Virus record (IMG/VR): IMGVR_UViG_3300025093_001645
Span: 1-60,865 of that record
From: a virus
Reading direction: 5' to 3' (one strand)
Length of the DNA: 60,865 bases
Below are positions 23,238 to 31,705 of the stretch, in pieces; position 1 is the first letter of the stretch, and each line of letters starts with the position of its first letter. A program made the translations under genes and the position numbers. A model generated the notes under the pieces. That model was not told where the DNA came from. It worked only from the letters and a program-made list of their open reading frames with translations, and did no database searches.

Positions 23238-23337
23238 AAAATATCCTCATTTAGCAGAAATGCACTTAGAAGAATACGTCATTGATGAAAAGATCTCTGA
23301 GATAAAAGAGAAAGATAAAAAATTATTGTTGGATTAA
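23167..23337 (+). CDS. 56-residue hypothetical protein
   Basis: Start at ATG 23167 inside the preceding gene, behind AAGGAAAAG. Helical, charged (SNVAKKIKEIMATENLTLKE). The segment LTLKEVIKKYPHLAEM resembles a small helix-turn-helix-like unit. The next ATG follows its stop after one base. Confidence 0.6.
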   Translation: MSNVAKKIKEIMATENLTLKEVIKKYPHLAEMHLEEYVIDEKISEIKEKDKKLLLD

Positions 23338-23338
23338 G

Positions 23339-23524
23339 ATGAAAGACAAGTTATATTATTTTATTTTTTTTGATCAATTAACTCAAAGATCTGAAACTTT
23401 AGAGGTTAGAGCCAAAACGTTTGCGGAATCTTTGCCGGCAGCACACGTATATAAAACTGAACTAAACAAAAGGCATCCCAAGAGTAATTGGGACGTGATT
23501 AAAGTCAATAGTAAGTTGGCATAA
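23339..23524 (+). CDS. 61-residue hypothetical protein
   Basis: A beta-rich start (MKDKLYYFIFFDQLTQRSE) and a basic helical second half suggest a small globular fold. Its stop codon abuts the next ATG, consistent with coupled translation in the small-gene operon. No family recognised. Confidence 0.65.
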   Translation: MKDKLYYFIFFDQLTQRSETLEVRAKTFAESLPAAHVYKTELNKRHPKSNWDVIKVNSKLA

Positions 23525-23806
23525 ATGGGAAAAAAGAAAAGTAAACATATTCCTCTGTTAAAAAAAATAACACAGGAAGAATCAACAGATTGTTTTATTG
23601 ATTATAATGTAGAGTTTGACTTTTGCCATTATGACAGTGATGTACAGACTGTATATGTGCGTGAACATATGGCTTCTCCAAATTCAGTAGAATTTTATAT
23701 GTTAGAAAAGCTACAAAAACGAATTCAAGAGATCAATCCCAGATATAGAGTGGGAATCATTTATACAGAGAAGACAAAAGAGGCGGAAGAATTTAATGAA
23801 TTGTGA
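23525..23806 (+). CDS. 93-residue hypothetical protein
   Basis: Basic start, then an acidic Cys/His/Tyr-rich centre (DCFIDYNVEFDFCHYDSDVQ) and a C-terminal beta strand and helix. Overlaps the next gene by 11 bases. No family recognised. Confidence 0.65.
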   Translation: MGKKKSKHIPLLKKITQEESTDCFIDYNVEFDFCHYDSDVQTVYVREHMASPNSVEFYMLEKLQKRIQEINPRYRVGIIYTEKTKEAEEFNEL

Positions 23807-24014
23807 TAATCATTTTTATAGAGCAGCGATTAAAAGTTTTGAGGCACAAAGAGAAGAGGCGATCGCCACATTAGAATTATATTTTCAACACAGTGTAGGT
23901 ATTGCTGATCATTCTCAAATCTTAGATGAGATCAAAAAGTGGACCTCAAAATTAGCAGAAGCACAAGAAAACATAAAAGTTTTAAAAGAATATTTCTACA
24001 CTGATAATCAATAG
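23796..24014 (+). CDS. 72-residue helical hypothetical protein
   Basis: Two predicted helices around an HSVGIADHSQ turn. The pattern resembles short conserved proteins of T4-like marine phages with no known role. Coupled to the preceding gene by overlap. Confidence 0.65.
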   Translation: MNCDNHFYRAAIKSFEAQREEAIATLELYFQHSVGIADHSQILDEIKKWTSKLAEAQENIKVLKEYFYTDNQ

Positions 24015-24026
24015 GCTAATTATTAT

Positions 24027-24302
24027 ATGGGATTAGGCTTTACATCTAAAGAAGAAGAAGTCGAAGAAGAATATGTTCCATTATATCGTACCATTATAGA
24101 ATGTCCGTTATGCGGTGATAAAGAATTATATAAGTTATATAAAGGTACATGTACTTGCAAGAACATAGAAATTGACGTTGTAGAATCAATATCTAAAGTT
24201 CGACATATAGTAAAATCAACATGGACGCACTTTAAAGCAGTACGTTATAAGACAGAAAAACCATTAATCTATGAAGTTCTAATTGCTGACGAAGTTCCAT
24301 AG
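24027..24302 (+). CDS. 91-residue zinc-binding hypothetical protein
   Basis: CPLC (residues 26-29) and CTC further on (Cys42 and Cys44) suggest a small zinc site, although the second half is irregular. A beta-rich C-terminal domain follows (ESISKVRHIVKSTWTHFKAV). Its last 24 bases overlap the convergent serine-protease gene. Confidence 0.65.
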   Translation: MGLGFTSKEEEVEEEYVPLYRTIIECPLCGDKELYKLYKGTCTCKNIEIDVVESISKVRHIVKSTWTHFKAVRYKTEKPLIYEVLIADEVP

Positions 24303-25013
24303 TTCTTCAAACGTTGAAGATACTGTAACATGATGAAAGTAAGCATAAACAGAGTGAGTAACGCCTATTATTTCACCTTTTCTATTCACTAGAGGGGATC
24401 CGGAGGATCCTCCCATTGCCGGCACACTGTAATATGCTCTATTGTCTGTGATGCCTAGAAAACGTCCTTCAAACGTCGGTACCATACCATCCCTAGCCAA
24501 CCCTCCCGGAGAGGCCACAGTGTATGTTTTTTCGCCATATACTGGCTTTTTATTGGACATCTTAAGGTAAGGCGCATCGATCTCCTCAACAGACATGATG
24601 CAGATATCATTTTGATGGTCAATTTTTATTGGTATGGCACCATATGAATTCCAACTATTGGCTTCAACTGTAGCAGCGAAATCATATAGTAGTTTCTGCT
24701 GGGTTATGTGTGCTACTGCGTTCATTCTTTCGCTTTCACATATGTGAGCAACAGTTAGGATGTGTTTTTTGCCTTTATACTTAATAACTGATCCCGAGCC
24801 CCAAGCTCCGCCTATCTTTTCTTTGGTGCACTCCTTTTCCTTTCCTTTATCAACGCAAGTTAGACTCCATACGGAAACTTCAATTTTCACAAAAGACCTC
24901 TTGGTTGTCTCCAAGAGCTTTTCCACTGGATCCATTGTTTGAATATTTGAGGTTGCGCAACTAGTTATGTTTGCAAGAAAAAATAATAGTATAAGAATTT
25001 TTAAGTATTTCAT
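24279..25013 (-). CDS. trypsin-like serine protease lipoprotein
   Basis: Signal peptide with lipobox I-T-S-C (Cys19). The catalytic triad is visible: His in TVAHIC, Asp in QNDICIM and Ser in GGSSGSPL, in chymotrypsin/DegP order. There is no PDZ domain, so at 244 residues it is a bare protease domain. It would be anchored in the periplasm or outer membrane. It lies alone on the minus strand between plus-strand units; TTGTTT and TTTATA with 17-base spacing lie just upstream as a weak promoter. A role in altering the host envelope during infection is inferred. Confidence 0.85.
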   Translation of the reverse strand: MKYLKILILLFFLANITSCATSNIQTMDPVEKLLETTKRSFVKIEVSVWSLTCVDKGKEKECTKEKIGGAWGSGSVIKYKGKKHILTVAHICESERMNAVAHITQQKLLYDFAATVEANSWNSYGAIPIKIDHQNDICIMSVEEIDAPYLKMSNKKPVYGEKTYTVASPGGLARDGMVPTFEGRFLGITDNRAYYSVPAMGGSSGSPLVNRKGEIIGVTHSVYAYFHHVTVSSTFEELWNFVSN

Positions 25014-25018
25014 AGTAC

Positions 25019-25026
25019 TATAAATA
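25019..25026 (+). promoter_or_regulatory. T4-type late promoter TATAAATA
   Basis: Exact octamer ending 20 bases before the phoH ATG. Transcription would start just ahead of the AAAAGGAAAAC ribosome site. Confidence 0.65.
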
Positions 25027-25046
25027 CTTGTGACAAAAGGAAAACA

Positions 25047-26357
25047 ATGAAAAAAACTTACGTGCTTGATACGAATGTATTCTTAACTGATGCTAAGTCT
25101 ATATTTTCATTCAACAATAACGATATCGTAATTCCATTAAAAGTTTTAGAAGAGATTGATAAACACAAAAAACGACAAGATGGAGTTGGATTAAACGCTA
25201 GAGCATCAATTCGCATATTAGATGAACTAAGAGAGAAAGGAAACCTACACAAAGGAATCCGCCTAGGCAAAGGAAAAGGCATTTTGTCAGTCAAAATGTA
25301 TGATCCTGAAATGATGCCTCTTGGTCTAGACGAAACCAACGCAGATAATCAAATTGTTACAACTGCGCTAACTGAAAAAAGAGATAATCCTAAAAGAAAG
25401 GTTATCGTTATCTCGCGAGATATCAATATGCGCATTAAATGCGACGCACTAATGATACCTTCAGAGGATTATATAGAGGATCAGGTAGTATCTAATGTCC
25501 AAGAGCTTTACGAGGGCTTTAAGAGCCATTTAGTTGACGATCAGATCGTAGATAGATTCTATGCTGGGGAGAATATCACGGATGAGGATATTGAGGGCAC
25601 CTTCAGTCCCAATCAATACATAATGCTGATATCAAACTCAAATCCAAAACATACTGCTTTGGCAAAATTTATTAACACCAATACTCCACTCAAAAAGATA
25701 AACGAGTACAAAAACAAAGGTATATGGGGCTTGAGAGCAAGAAATAAAGAACAAGCATTTGCTCTTGATATGCTAATGAACACAGATATCCCTGTGATTT
25801 CAATGATTGGCGCCGCAGGCTGTGGTAAAACACTTCTGGCTATAGCTGCTGGATTAGATCAGGTTTTAGAGCAGAATATATACAAGAAGCTTGTGGTATC
25901 GCGCCCTGTACAGCCGCTAGGCAAGGATATTGGTTTCTTGCCGGGAACCCTTGAGGAGAAAATGCATCCTTGGTTAATGCCGGTACAAGACAACCTAGAG
26001 TTCTTGATGGGAGATCGCAAAGATACAATGGCTCTAATGATGGAACAAGGCACAATTGAGATTGAGGCTCTCACTTATATTCGTGGTCGCTCTATTTCCA
26101 ATGCTTTTGTCATCATTGATGAAGCTCAGAATCTTACTGTTCACGAGCTTAAAACAATTGTCACAAGAATTGGCGAGAACTCAAAGATTATTCTCACTGG
26201 CGACATTGAACAGATTGATAACACCTATATTGATGCTACTTCAAATGGTCTTTCATACGCTATTGAGAAGTTTAAAGAACACGAAATAGCAGGGCACATT
26301 ACCCTACAGAAGGGTGAGAGATCAAGAGTGGCTACACTGGCATCAAAAATACTTTAA
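25047..26357 (+). CDS. phoH: PIN-PhoH (PhoH2-type) RNase/ATPase
   Basis: 436 residues. A PIN nuclease domain (1-~150) has the acidic residues of the active site: D7 in LDTNV, E in VLEEIDKHK, D in ADNQIV and D in ISRDINM. A PhoH ATPase domain follows, with Walker A GAAGCGKTLL (~254) and Walker B FVIIDEAQNL. This is the full-length bacterial PhoH2 layout, known as an RNA helicase/RNase; most phage PhoH proteins have only the ATPase half. A late promoter directly upstream suggests late expression. It may process or degrade mRNA. Confidence 0.92.
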   Translation: MKKTYVLDTNVFLTDAKSIFSFNNNDIVIPLKVLEEIDKHKKRQDGVGLNARASIRILDELREKGNLHKGIRLGKGKGILSVKMYDPEMMPLGLDETNADNQIVTTALTEKRDNPKRKVIVISRDINMRIKCDALMIPSEDYIEDQVVSNVQELYEGFKSHLVDDQIVDRFYAGENITDEDIEGTFSPNQYIMLISNSNPKHTALAKFINTNTPLKKINEYKNKGIWGLRARNKEQAFALDMLMNTDIPVISMIGAAGCGKTLLAIAAGLDQVLEQNIYKKLVVSRPVQPLGKDIGFLPGTLEEKMHPWLMPVQDNLEFLMGDRKDTMALMMEQGTIEIEALTYIRGRSISNAFVIIDEAQNLTVHELKTIVTRIGENSKIILTGDIEQIDNTYIDATSNGLSYAIEKFKEHEIAGHITLQKGERSRVATLASKIL

Positions 26358-26412
26358 CAAAAGTATTTGCTTTTGCTAGAGTTGGTATCTATCCATACTA
26401 AAAGGAAATAAA

Positions 26413-26667
26413 ATGAATATACAAGAAGAAAATAACCCTCTTTTGATGGAAGTTCCAATGCCAGATACAGAGTTAAAAAGATGGCTAGTTGAGTACGTTG
26501 GAAATTCATTGGGCCCAAAAGATGGTAATGTGACAGTTGAAATGATTGTCAACGTGATGGCTGAGGAATTTCCTGAATTTTTATTAGTTGTCGCTGAAGA
26601 GAACTTCTTTAGAGGCTATGAACAGGCATTAACTGATTTAAACATAGAAGATGAACAAGATACTTGA
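26413..26667 (+). CDS. 84-residue hypothetical protein
   Basis: Behind AAAGGAA. Acidic, helical (EVPMPDTELKRWLVEYVGNS and EFPEFLLVVAEENFFRGYEQ). I recognise similar short proteins from T4-like marine phages with no assigned role. It overlaps the metallopeptidase gene by 17 bases. Confidence 0.7.
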   Translation: MNIQEENNPLLMEVPMPDTELKRWLVEYVGNSLGPKDGNVTVEMIVNVMAEEFPEFLLVVAEENFFRGYEQALTDLNIEDEQDT

Positions 26668-27310
26668 TAAGATAAAGAAACATCAGAAAAAAGAATATAT
26701 CTTATTTGGATCAATACCGCTTTTTTTAAAAGATAAATTAACAAATGAGATTGATATTGATGAATTAATAGTTTCAATACACAATACATTACCAAAACCG
26801 CCGGCTGATTTAATTAAATCGATTATTGTCTTGGATAGTCCTATATTTGCCAAGAAACAAGTTAATGCGTTTTATCACAACGATAGCCTGTATCTTACCA
26901 ATGAGCAAGATAATCTTATGGATATGTTGGATGATATAGTTCACGAATATGCGCATGCTTTAGAAAAAAAATATGCTAAAGAAATATATGGCGATCGTAA
27001 CATTATGGACGAATTTCTATCTAAGCGTGACCAATTAGAAAAAATTCTTAGATACGAAGGATTTGAAACACAAAAATATGATTTCGATAATATTAGTTAC
27101 AATAAAAAGCTTGACAATTTTTTATTAAATGTGGTAGGATATGAAAAGTTTAATAATTTAACTAAGTATGGACTTTTTATTAATCCATATGCTGCAACGT
27201 CTTTAAGAGAATATTTTGCAACTGGCTTTGAAGAATATGCCCTTGGAGATGATCAGGAATTAGTTACTATAAGTCCTAAATTATTTAATAAGATAAGAAG
27301 CCTATTTTAA
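26651..27310 (+). CDS. HExxH metallopeptidase, lethal-factor-like pattern
   Basis: 219 residues. H98-E-Y-A-H102 in DIVHEYAHALEKKYA binds zinc, and E187 in LREYFATGFEEYALG is the likely third ligand. The E-Y/F-F-A-x-x-F-x-x-Y element is typical of peptidases related to anthrax lethal factor and phage MuF-linked toxins. No signal peptide or tag is present, so it should act in the cytoplasm of the infected cell. Substrate unknown. It sits between a conserved small gene and a recombination-type nuclease. Confidence 0.75.
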   Translation: MNKILDKIKKHQKKEYILFGSIPLFLKDKLTNEIDIDELIVSIHNTLPKPPADLIKSIIVLDSPIFAKKQVNAFYHNDSLYLTNEQDNLMDMLDDIVHEYAHALEKKYAKEIYGDRNIMDEFLSKRDQLEKILRYEGFETQKYDFDNISYNKKLDNFLLNVVGYEKFNNLTKYGLFINPYAATSLREYFATGFEEYALGDDQELVTISPKLFNKIRSLF

Positions 27311-27314
27311 TATT

Positions 27315-28091
27315 ATGAAAAAAACACACGTTTCGTTTTCCGAGGTAAAAACTTGGGATGAGTGCACCTGGAAGCACAAACTAGATTACATTGACAAGAT
27401 TAAAGTCTTTAAAGGCAATGAATATACTGCCTTTGGAAAAGCAATCCATACGGTTGGAGAGATATTAGTTTTTGATGATAAGCAGGACGCACAAAGTTTA
27501 TTTGAAAATAATTTCTTGAATGAACTTAAGATTTTAAAGGAAGAAGATAAAGCAGTCACCTTCGATGCAAAATTAGTTAATGATATGCGCGCCCAAGGCC
27601 TCCAATTGGCCCCACAGCTTCTTCCGGGTTTAGAAGAATATTTTGAAAAATATGAAGTTTGTGCTACCGAAGAAGAACTAATGGTGCCGATCGATGGAGT
27701 AGATTATAATTTTAAAGGCTTTATTGACCTTGTACTAAAAAAAGATGAGTATTACCATATAATTGACTGGAAATCCTGTTCTTGGGGATGGAATTCAAAA
27801 AAGAAAACCGATCGAATGCTGTCATATCAATTAACTTTATATAAGCACTTTTATGCCAAGAAGCATAATATTGATCCTTCAAAGATAAAGACTCATTTCG
27901 CTTTATTGAAAAGAACTGCTAAAAATAATCAAGTTGAAATATTTGAAGTAAAGGCCGGCCCAAAAAAAATCGACAACGCTCTTAAATTAATTAAAAAGAT
28001 GTTATATAATGTTGAAAGACAAAATTTTATTAAAAATAAATTGTCTTGCACGTACTGTCCATATGATGGTACCAAACATTGTATAAAATAA
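27315..28091 (+). CDS. PD-(D/E)XK nuclease, RecB/Cas4-like
   Basis: 258 residues. G-K-A-I-H in the N-terminal part, then FKGFIDLVL and HIIDWKSCSWGW supply the catalytic D and D-x-K, with MLSYQLTLYKHFY as the QxxxY helix. Cysteines at the start (WDECTW) and end (CTYCPYDGTKHC) match the Fe-S cluster arrangement of Cas4/AddB-type exonucleases. The enzyme is likely a single-strand-preferring exonuclease in phage DNA processing or recombination. Followed after 8 bases by the glycan cassette. Confidence 0.88.
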   Translation: MKKTHVSFSEVKTWDECTWKHKLDYIDKIKVFKGNEYTAFGKAIHTVGEILVFDDKQDAQSLFENNFLNELKILKEEDKAVTFDAKLVNDMRAQGLQLAPQLLPGLEEYFEKYEVCATEEELMVPIDGVDYNFKGFIDLVLKKDEYYHIIDWKSCSWGWNSKKKTDRMLSYQLTLYKHFYAKKHNIDPSKIKTHFALLKRTAKNNQVEIFEVKAGPKKIDNALKLIKKMLYNVERQNFIKNKLSCTYCPYDGTKHCIK

Positions 28092-28099
28092 GGCGTAAT

Positions 28100-29368
28100 A
28101 TGGAAGCTTCTGTAGAGAAAATTAAAGTTTTAGTTTTGAGCGATCATCCATTGTCACCATCTGGAGTTGGCACACAAACTAAATATATGATCGAAGCCTG
28201 TCTTAAAACAGGAAGATATAAGTTTGCTTGTTTTGGTGGAGCGATTAAACATCAAGATTACAGGCCAATGAAGACAGATCAATGGGGAGATGATATGATT
28301 ATTTACCCTGTTGATGGATATGGAAATCACGATATGGTTCGTGGTATGCTGGCAACATTCAAGCCTGATATTGTCTGGTTTATGACAGATCCTAGATTTT
28401 TTGGTTGGCTGTGGGAAATTGAAAATGAAATTCGAGCAGTAGCCCCAATGATTTATTATCACGTTTGGGATAACTATCCTTATCCAAAGTTTAATAAAGT
28501 TTGGTATAAATCTTGTGATCAGATTGTTGCAATATCAAAAGTAACTCACGATATTGTCAAAACGGTAGCCCCTGAGGTTGATTCTTGTTATCTTCCGCAT
28601 GCTGTTAATCAAGATATCTTTAAACCACAAGATAAAGCAGAATGTAAAGAATACATAGCTAAACTCTTACCTTCAATGAAAGATAAATTCTTATTTTTCT
28701 GGAATAATAGAAATGCTAGAAGAAAACAAAGCGGATCTTTATTATTTTGGTTCGCAGAATTTGCTGAAAAAGTTGGAAAAGAAAATGTGGGTCTCATTAT
28801 GCATACAAACCCAAGAGATCCTCACGGTCAGGATTTGAATGCTATTATTACAGAGCTAGGCCTTATGGATGGCACAGTTATGTTTTCGACAACAGCAGTT
28901 GAACCACAAATACTAGCAAAACTATATAACGCTGCAGATTGTACTATTAATATTTCTGATGCCGAGGGTTTTGGTCTGGCTACTTTAGAATCATTAGCTT
29001 GTGGAACTCCTATTATTGCTAATATGACCGGTGGCTTGCAAGAACAAGTAACTGATGGTGAAAACTTTTTTGGAATTGGCCTTACACCATCATCTAAAGC
29101 AATAATTGGTTCCCAAGATGTACCTTATATTTATGAGGATAGACTCGATAACAAGCAAGTTGTTGAGGCTTTGCTAAAGATCTATGAAATGTCTCCCGAA
29201 GAGCGCCAAGAACTTGGTCGCCTAGGCTTAGAACACGTTAATAAAAATTATAATTTTGAAGATTATGAAAAAGGTTGGGTCGATATTATGGATAAAGCTT
29301 ATGAAAAATATGGCTCATATAGCAACAGAAAAGGATATCAAAGTTGGTCCTTAAAAGAGGTGGTATAA
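28100..29368 (+). CDS. GT4-type (GT-B) glycosyltransferase
   Basis: Start at ATG 28100 (MEASVEKIKVLVLSDHPLSP) behind AAGG rather than at a codon inside the previous gene; 422 residues. The N-terminal domain has the S-G-V-G-T-Q loop and the C-terminal domain the E-x7-E signature in DAEGFGLATLESLACGTPII, for retaining transfer from a nucleotide sugar. No membrane segment. First of four glycosyltransferases in the cassette. Acceptor unknown: host glycan, virion protein or DNA are all possible. Confidence 0.88.
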   Translation: MEASVEKIKVLVLSDHPLSPSGVGTQTKYMIEACLKTGRYKFACFGGAIKHQDYRPMKTDQWGDDMIIYPVDGYGNHDMVRGMLATFKPDIVWFMTDPRFFGWLWEIENEIRAVAPMIYYHVWDNYPYPKFNKVWYKSCDQIVAISKVTHDIVKTVAPEVDSCYLPHAVNQDIFKPQDKAECKEYIAKLLPSMKDKFLFFWNNRNARRKQSGSLLFWFAEFAEKVGKENVGLIMHTNPRDPHGQDLNAIITELGLMDGTVMFSTTAVEPQILAKLYNAADCTINISDAEGFGLATLESLACGTPIIANMTGGLQEQVTDGENFFGIGLTPSSKAIIGSQDVPYIYEDRLDNKQVVEALLKIYEMSPEERQELGRLGLEHVNKNYNFEDYEKGWVDIMDKAYEKYGSYSNRKGYQSWSLKEVV

Positions 29369-30649
29369 ATGAGAAAAGTAATTGTTAGAGGACCTGCTTT
29401 AACTAGAAGTGGGTATGGCGAGCACGTAAGGTTTATTATGAGATCTCTTAGAGAAGAACAAGATTTAGATCTCTATCTTATTCCTACATCTTGGGGAACT
29501 ACTGGCTGGGCCCTCGCAGAAGAAAAAGATGAAGAACGTATCTGGCTTGATAGTGTGATAGAAAAAACGCAAGCAGCCTTGCAGAACAAGCAGACATTCG
29601 ATGTAAGTGTACAAGTTTCAATTCCTAATGAATGGGAAAAGTTATGCCCAGTAAATATTGGAGTTACGGCCGGCATTGAAACAACTAAAGTTGCTCCTGG
29701 CTGGCTAGAGAAAGGTAACTTGATGGATAGAATTGTTGTACCATCTCAGCATTCAAAAGAAGTTTATCAAAAAACAGTAGTTGACGCGCAAATAACGAAT
29801 ACAGGAGAGATGATTAAATATATATGTGAAACTCCTATTGATGTCGTGGGATATCCTGTAAAACAATATGATAGTTGTGTTCTAGAGCTAGATTTAAAGA
29901 CAGATTTCAATTTCTTAAATGTTGCGCAATGGGGCCCAAGAAAAAATATAGAAAACTGTATTCGATGGTTTATTGAGGAATTCTATGATGAAGAAAATGT
30001 TGGTTTAATTCTTAAAACTAATTTATCAAAAAATTCTTTCTTAGATCGAACAGCAGTAGAAAATAAAATTAAATATATATTGCAAGAAAAGAATTATAAA
30101 GATAAAAAATGTAAAATTTATCTTCTCCATGGTGACTTTTCTGACCAAGAGATGCACGAACTTTATCGTAATCCAAAAATAAAAGCTTTATTGTCAACCT
30201 CTCATGGTGAAGGTTATGGCTTGCCAATGTTTGAGGCAGCGTATGAAGGATTGCCTATTATTGCTCCGGAGTGGAGTGGTTACTTAGATTTTCTTTGTAT
30301 GCCCGTAAAAAATAAAAAGGGCAAAGAAAGAATTAAGCCTATGTTTGCGTGTGTTAATTACACACTACAGAATATACAAAAGCAAGCTGTTTGGCAAGGA
30401 GTATTGGAAGCAGACTCTAAGTGGGCATATGCCGAAGAAGGATCATTCAAGAAACAAATTAGAGAAGTTTTTAAAGATCACGGTAGATTCAAGAAACAAG
30501 CTAGACAACTACAAGATTGGGTCACGGAAGAGTTCAACGAGAAAAAGCAAAATGTTTCATTAGTTGAATCAATTCGAAAAGCACTGCCAGAAGAAGTAGA
30601 TATCTATAAAGATGCGATGCAGATGGCTGCAGTCGAGAGTCTAATTTAA
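29369..30649 (+). CDS. GT4-type (GT-B) glycosyltransferase, second copy
   Basis: 426 residues, directly after the previous stop. S-G-Y-G-E-H near residue 14 parallels the donor loop of the first enzyme, and SHGEGYGLPMFEAAYEGLPI carries the E-x7-E motif. The central WGPRKNIENCIRWFIEEF segment is typical of GT4 enzymes that build oligosaccharides. The two GT4 genes probably add successive sugars. Confidence 0.85.
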   Translation: MRKVIVRGPALTRSGYGEHVRFIMRSLREEQDLDLYLIPTSWGTTGWALAEEKDEERIWLDSVIEKTQAALQNKQTFDVSVQVSIPNEWEKLCPVNIGVTAGIETTKVAPGWLEKGNLMDRIVVPSQHSKEVYQKTVVDAQITNTGEMIKYICETPIDVVGYPVKQYDSCVLELDLKTDFNFLNVAQWGPRKNIENCIRWFIEEFYDEENVGLILKTNLSKNSFLDRTAVENKIKYILQEKNYKDKKCKIYLLHGDFSDQEMHELYRNPKIKALLSTSHGEGYGLPMFEAAYEGLPIIAPEWSGYLDFLCMPVKNKKGKERIKPMFACVNYTLQNIQKQAVWQGVLEADSKWAYAEEGSFKKQIREVFKDHGRFKKQARQLQDWVTEEFNEKKQNVSLVESIRKALPEEVDIYKDAMQMAAVESLI

Positions 30650-30653
30650 AGTT

Positions 30654-31310
30654 ATGAATCTAGGAATAGTACAGATTACAAATCAAAATCCTATACGAAG
30701 GAAATTATTGCTAAGCAAAATTATTCCTAAGTGCATAGAGATCTGTAATGGAAATTATACTTTAGTTGCGCCTAACAATGAAGAATTAAAAAATTTAGTT
30801 GAAGATTTGGGCGGCGTATTCTCAAACTATACTGCTTGGGAAAAAGATATGTCAAGAAAATGGCGCCAAGGCTTGCAGACAAGAAAAGAAGAATGGATAG
30901 CTTTTTTGGCTGATGACATATTGCCCGATGATGACTGGTATACTAATATGTCTAAATATCTAAAAGATAAACAGCCCGGCCAGTACGGCTTTCGATTAAC
31001 AGATGCAGAGGGAAAGCGTCATGAATTTGGCGAAGACTGGATGCAGTTTCCTAGTAGAAAAACTGGTGCTACCCATAGGGGATTAAATTATGATACTACT
31101 ACTGGTGAAATTGAAGATTCTTTGACTGCGTATGTAGCTAATTGCGTTGTTCATCAAGATGTTTTAAAGATGGTGGAACCATTTGGCATATATGGGAGCG
31201 CTCCCGATGTCGTATGGAGCTTATCCATAAGACAGTGTGGTTTTCCTATTAGTTTCAATCCTTTAGCACGAGCTTATCATCTTGGGGATAGACAGGATAA
31301 TAGAAAATGA
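30654..31310 (+). CDS. GT-A fold glycosyltransferase
   Basis: 218 residues with an N-terminal Rossmann-like beginning and the metal-binding acidic cluster FLADDILPDDDWY (~84-96), in the place of the D-x-D of GT2-like enzymes. The C-terminal part ends in a His (RAYHLGDRQ) often seen as the second metal ligand. Overlaps the acetyltransferase start as ATGA. Confidence 0.75.
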   Translation: MNLGIVQITNQNPIRRKLLLSKIIPKCIEICNGNYTLVAPNNEELKNLVEDLGGVFSNYTAWEKDMSRKWRQGLQTRKEEWIAFLADDILPDDDWYTNMSKYLKDKQPGQYGFRLTDAEGKRHEFGEDWMQFPSRKTGATHRGLNYDTTTGEIEDSLTAYVANCVVHQDVLKMVEPFGIYGSAPDVVWSLSIRQCGFPISFNPLARAYHLGDRQDNRK

Positions 31311-31705
31311 TTCATTCGACTGCGAATATATATGATTCTGCCCAAATAGGCGAAGGTACTAAAGTAGGTGCTTTTGCAGAAATTGGACATAAAGTAATAA
31401 TTGGCAAAAATTGTTCCATAGGCTTTGGTGTTTTTATTCCGGAAAATGTAATAGTCCAAGATAACGTCTTTATTGGTCCTGGAACAGTTTTTACAAACGA
31501 TAAATATGCACCATCAAAAGGCAAGTGGAAAGAAGAGCCCCCAACAATTGTTGAATCTAATGTATCTATTGGCGCCAATGCAACAATTCTGCCAAATTTA
31601 ATTATTGGTCAAAGCTCTAAGATAGGCGCCGGCAGCGTAGTTACAAAAAATGTAGAATCTAATAGCATAATGGCTGGCAACCCAGCGAGGAACATAAAAA
31701 AATGA
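31307..31705 (+). CDS. left-handed beta-helix N-acetyltransferase, WbpD-like
   Basis: 132 residues made of hexapeptide repeats ([I/V/L]-G-x-x-x-x), for example AQIGEGTKVGAFAEIG and VSIGANATILPNLIIG. GPGTVFTNDKYAP matches the loop that holds the active site in WbpD/WlbB UDP-sugar 3-N-acetyltransferases. It would acetylate the 3-amino group of UDP-GlcNAc(3NH2)A. It is shorter than the ~190 residues usual for WbpD. Neighbour genes supply the rest of the pathway. Confidence 0.8.
   Translation: MIHSTANIYDSAQIGEGTKVGAFAEIGHKVIIGKNCSIGFGVFIPENVIVQDNVFIGPGTVFTNDKYAPSKGKWKEEPPTIVESNVSIGANATILPNLIIGQSSKIGAGSVVTKNVESNSIMAGNPARNIKK

Noticed and set aside
26358-26375. Hairpin CAAAAG/CTTTTG after phoH
   Set aside because: Only six AT-rich pairs and no following T-tract.
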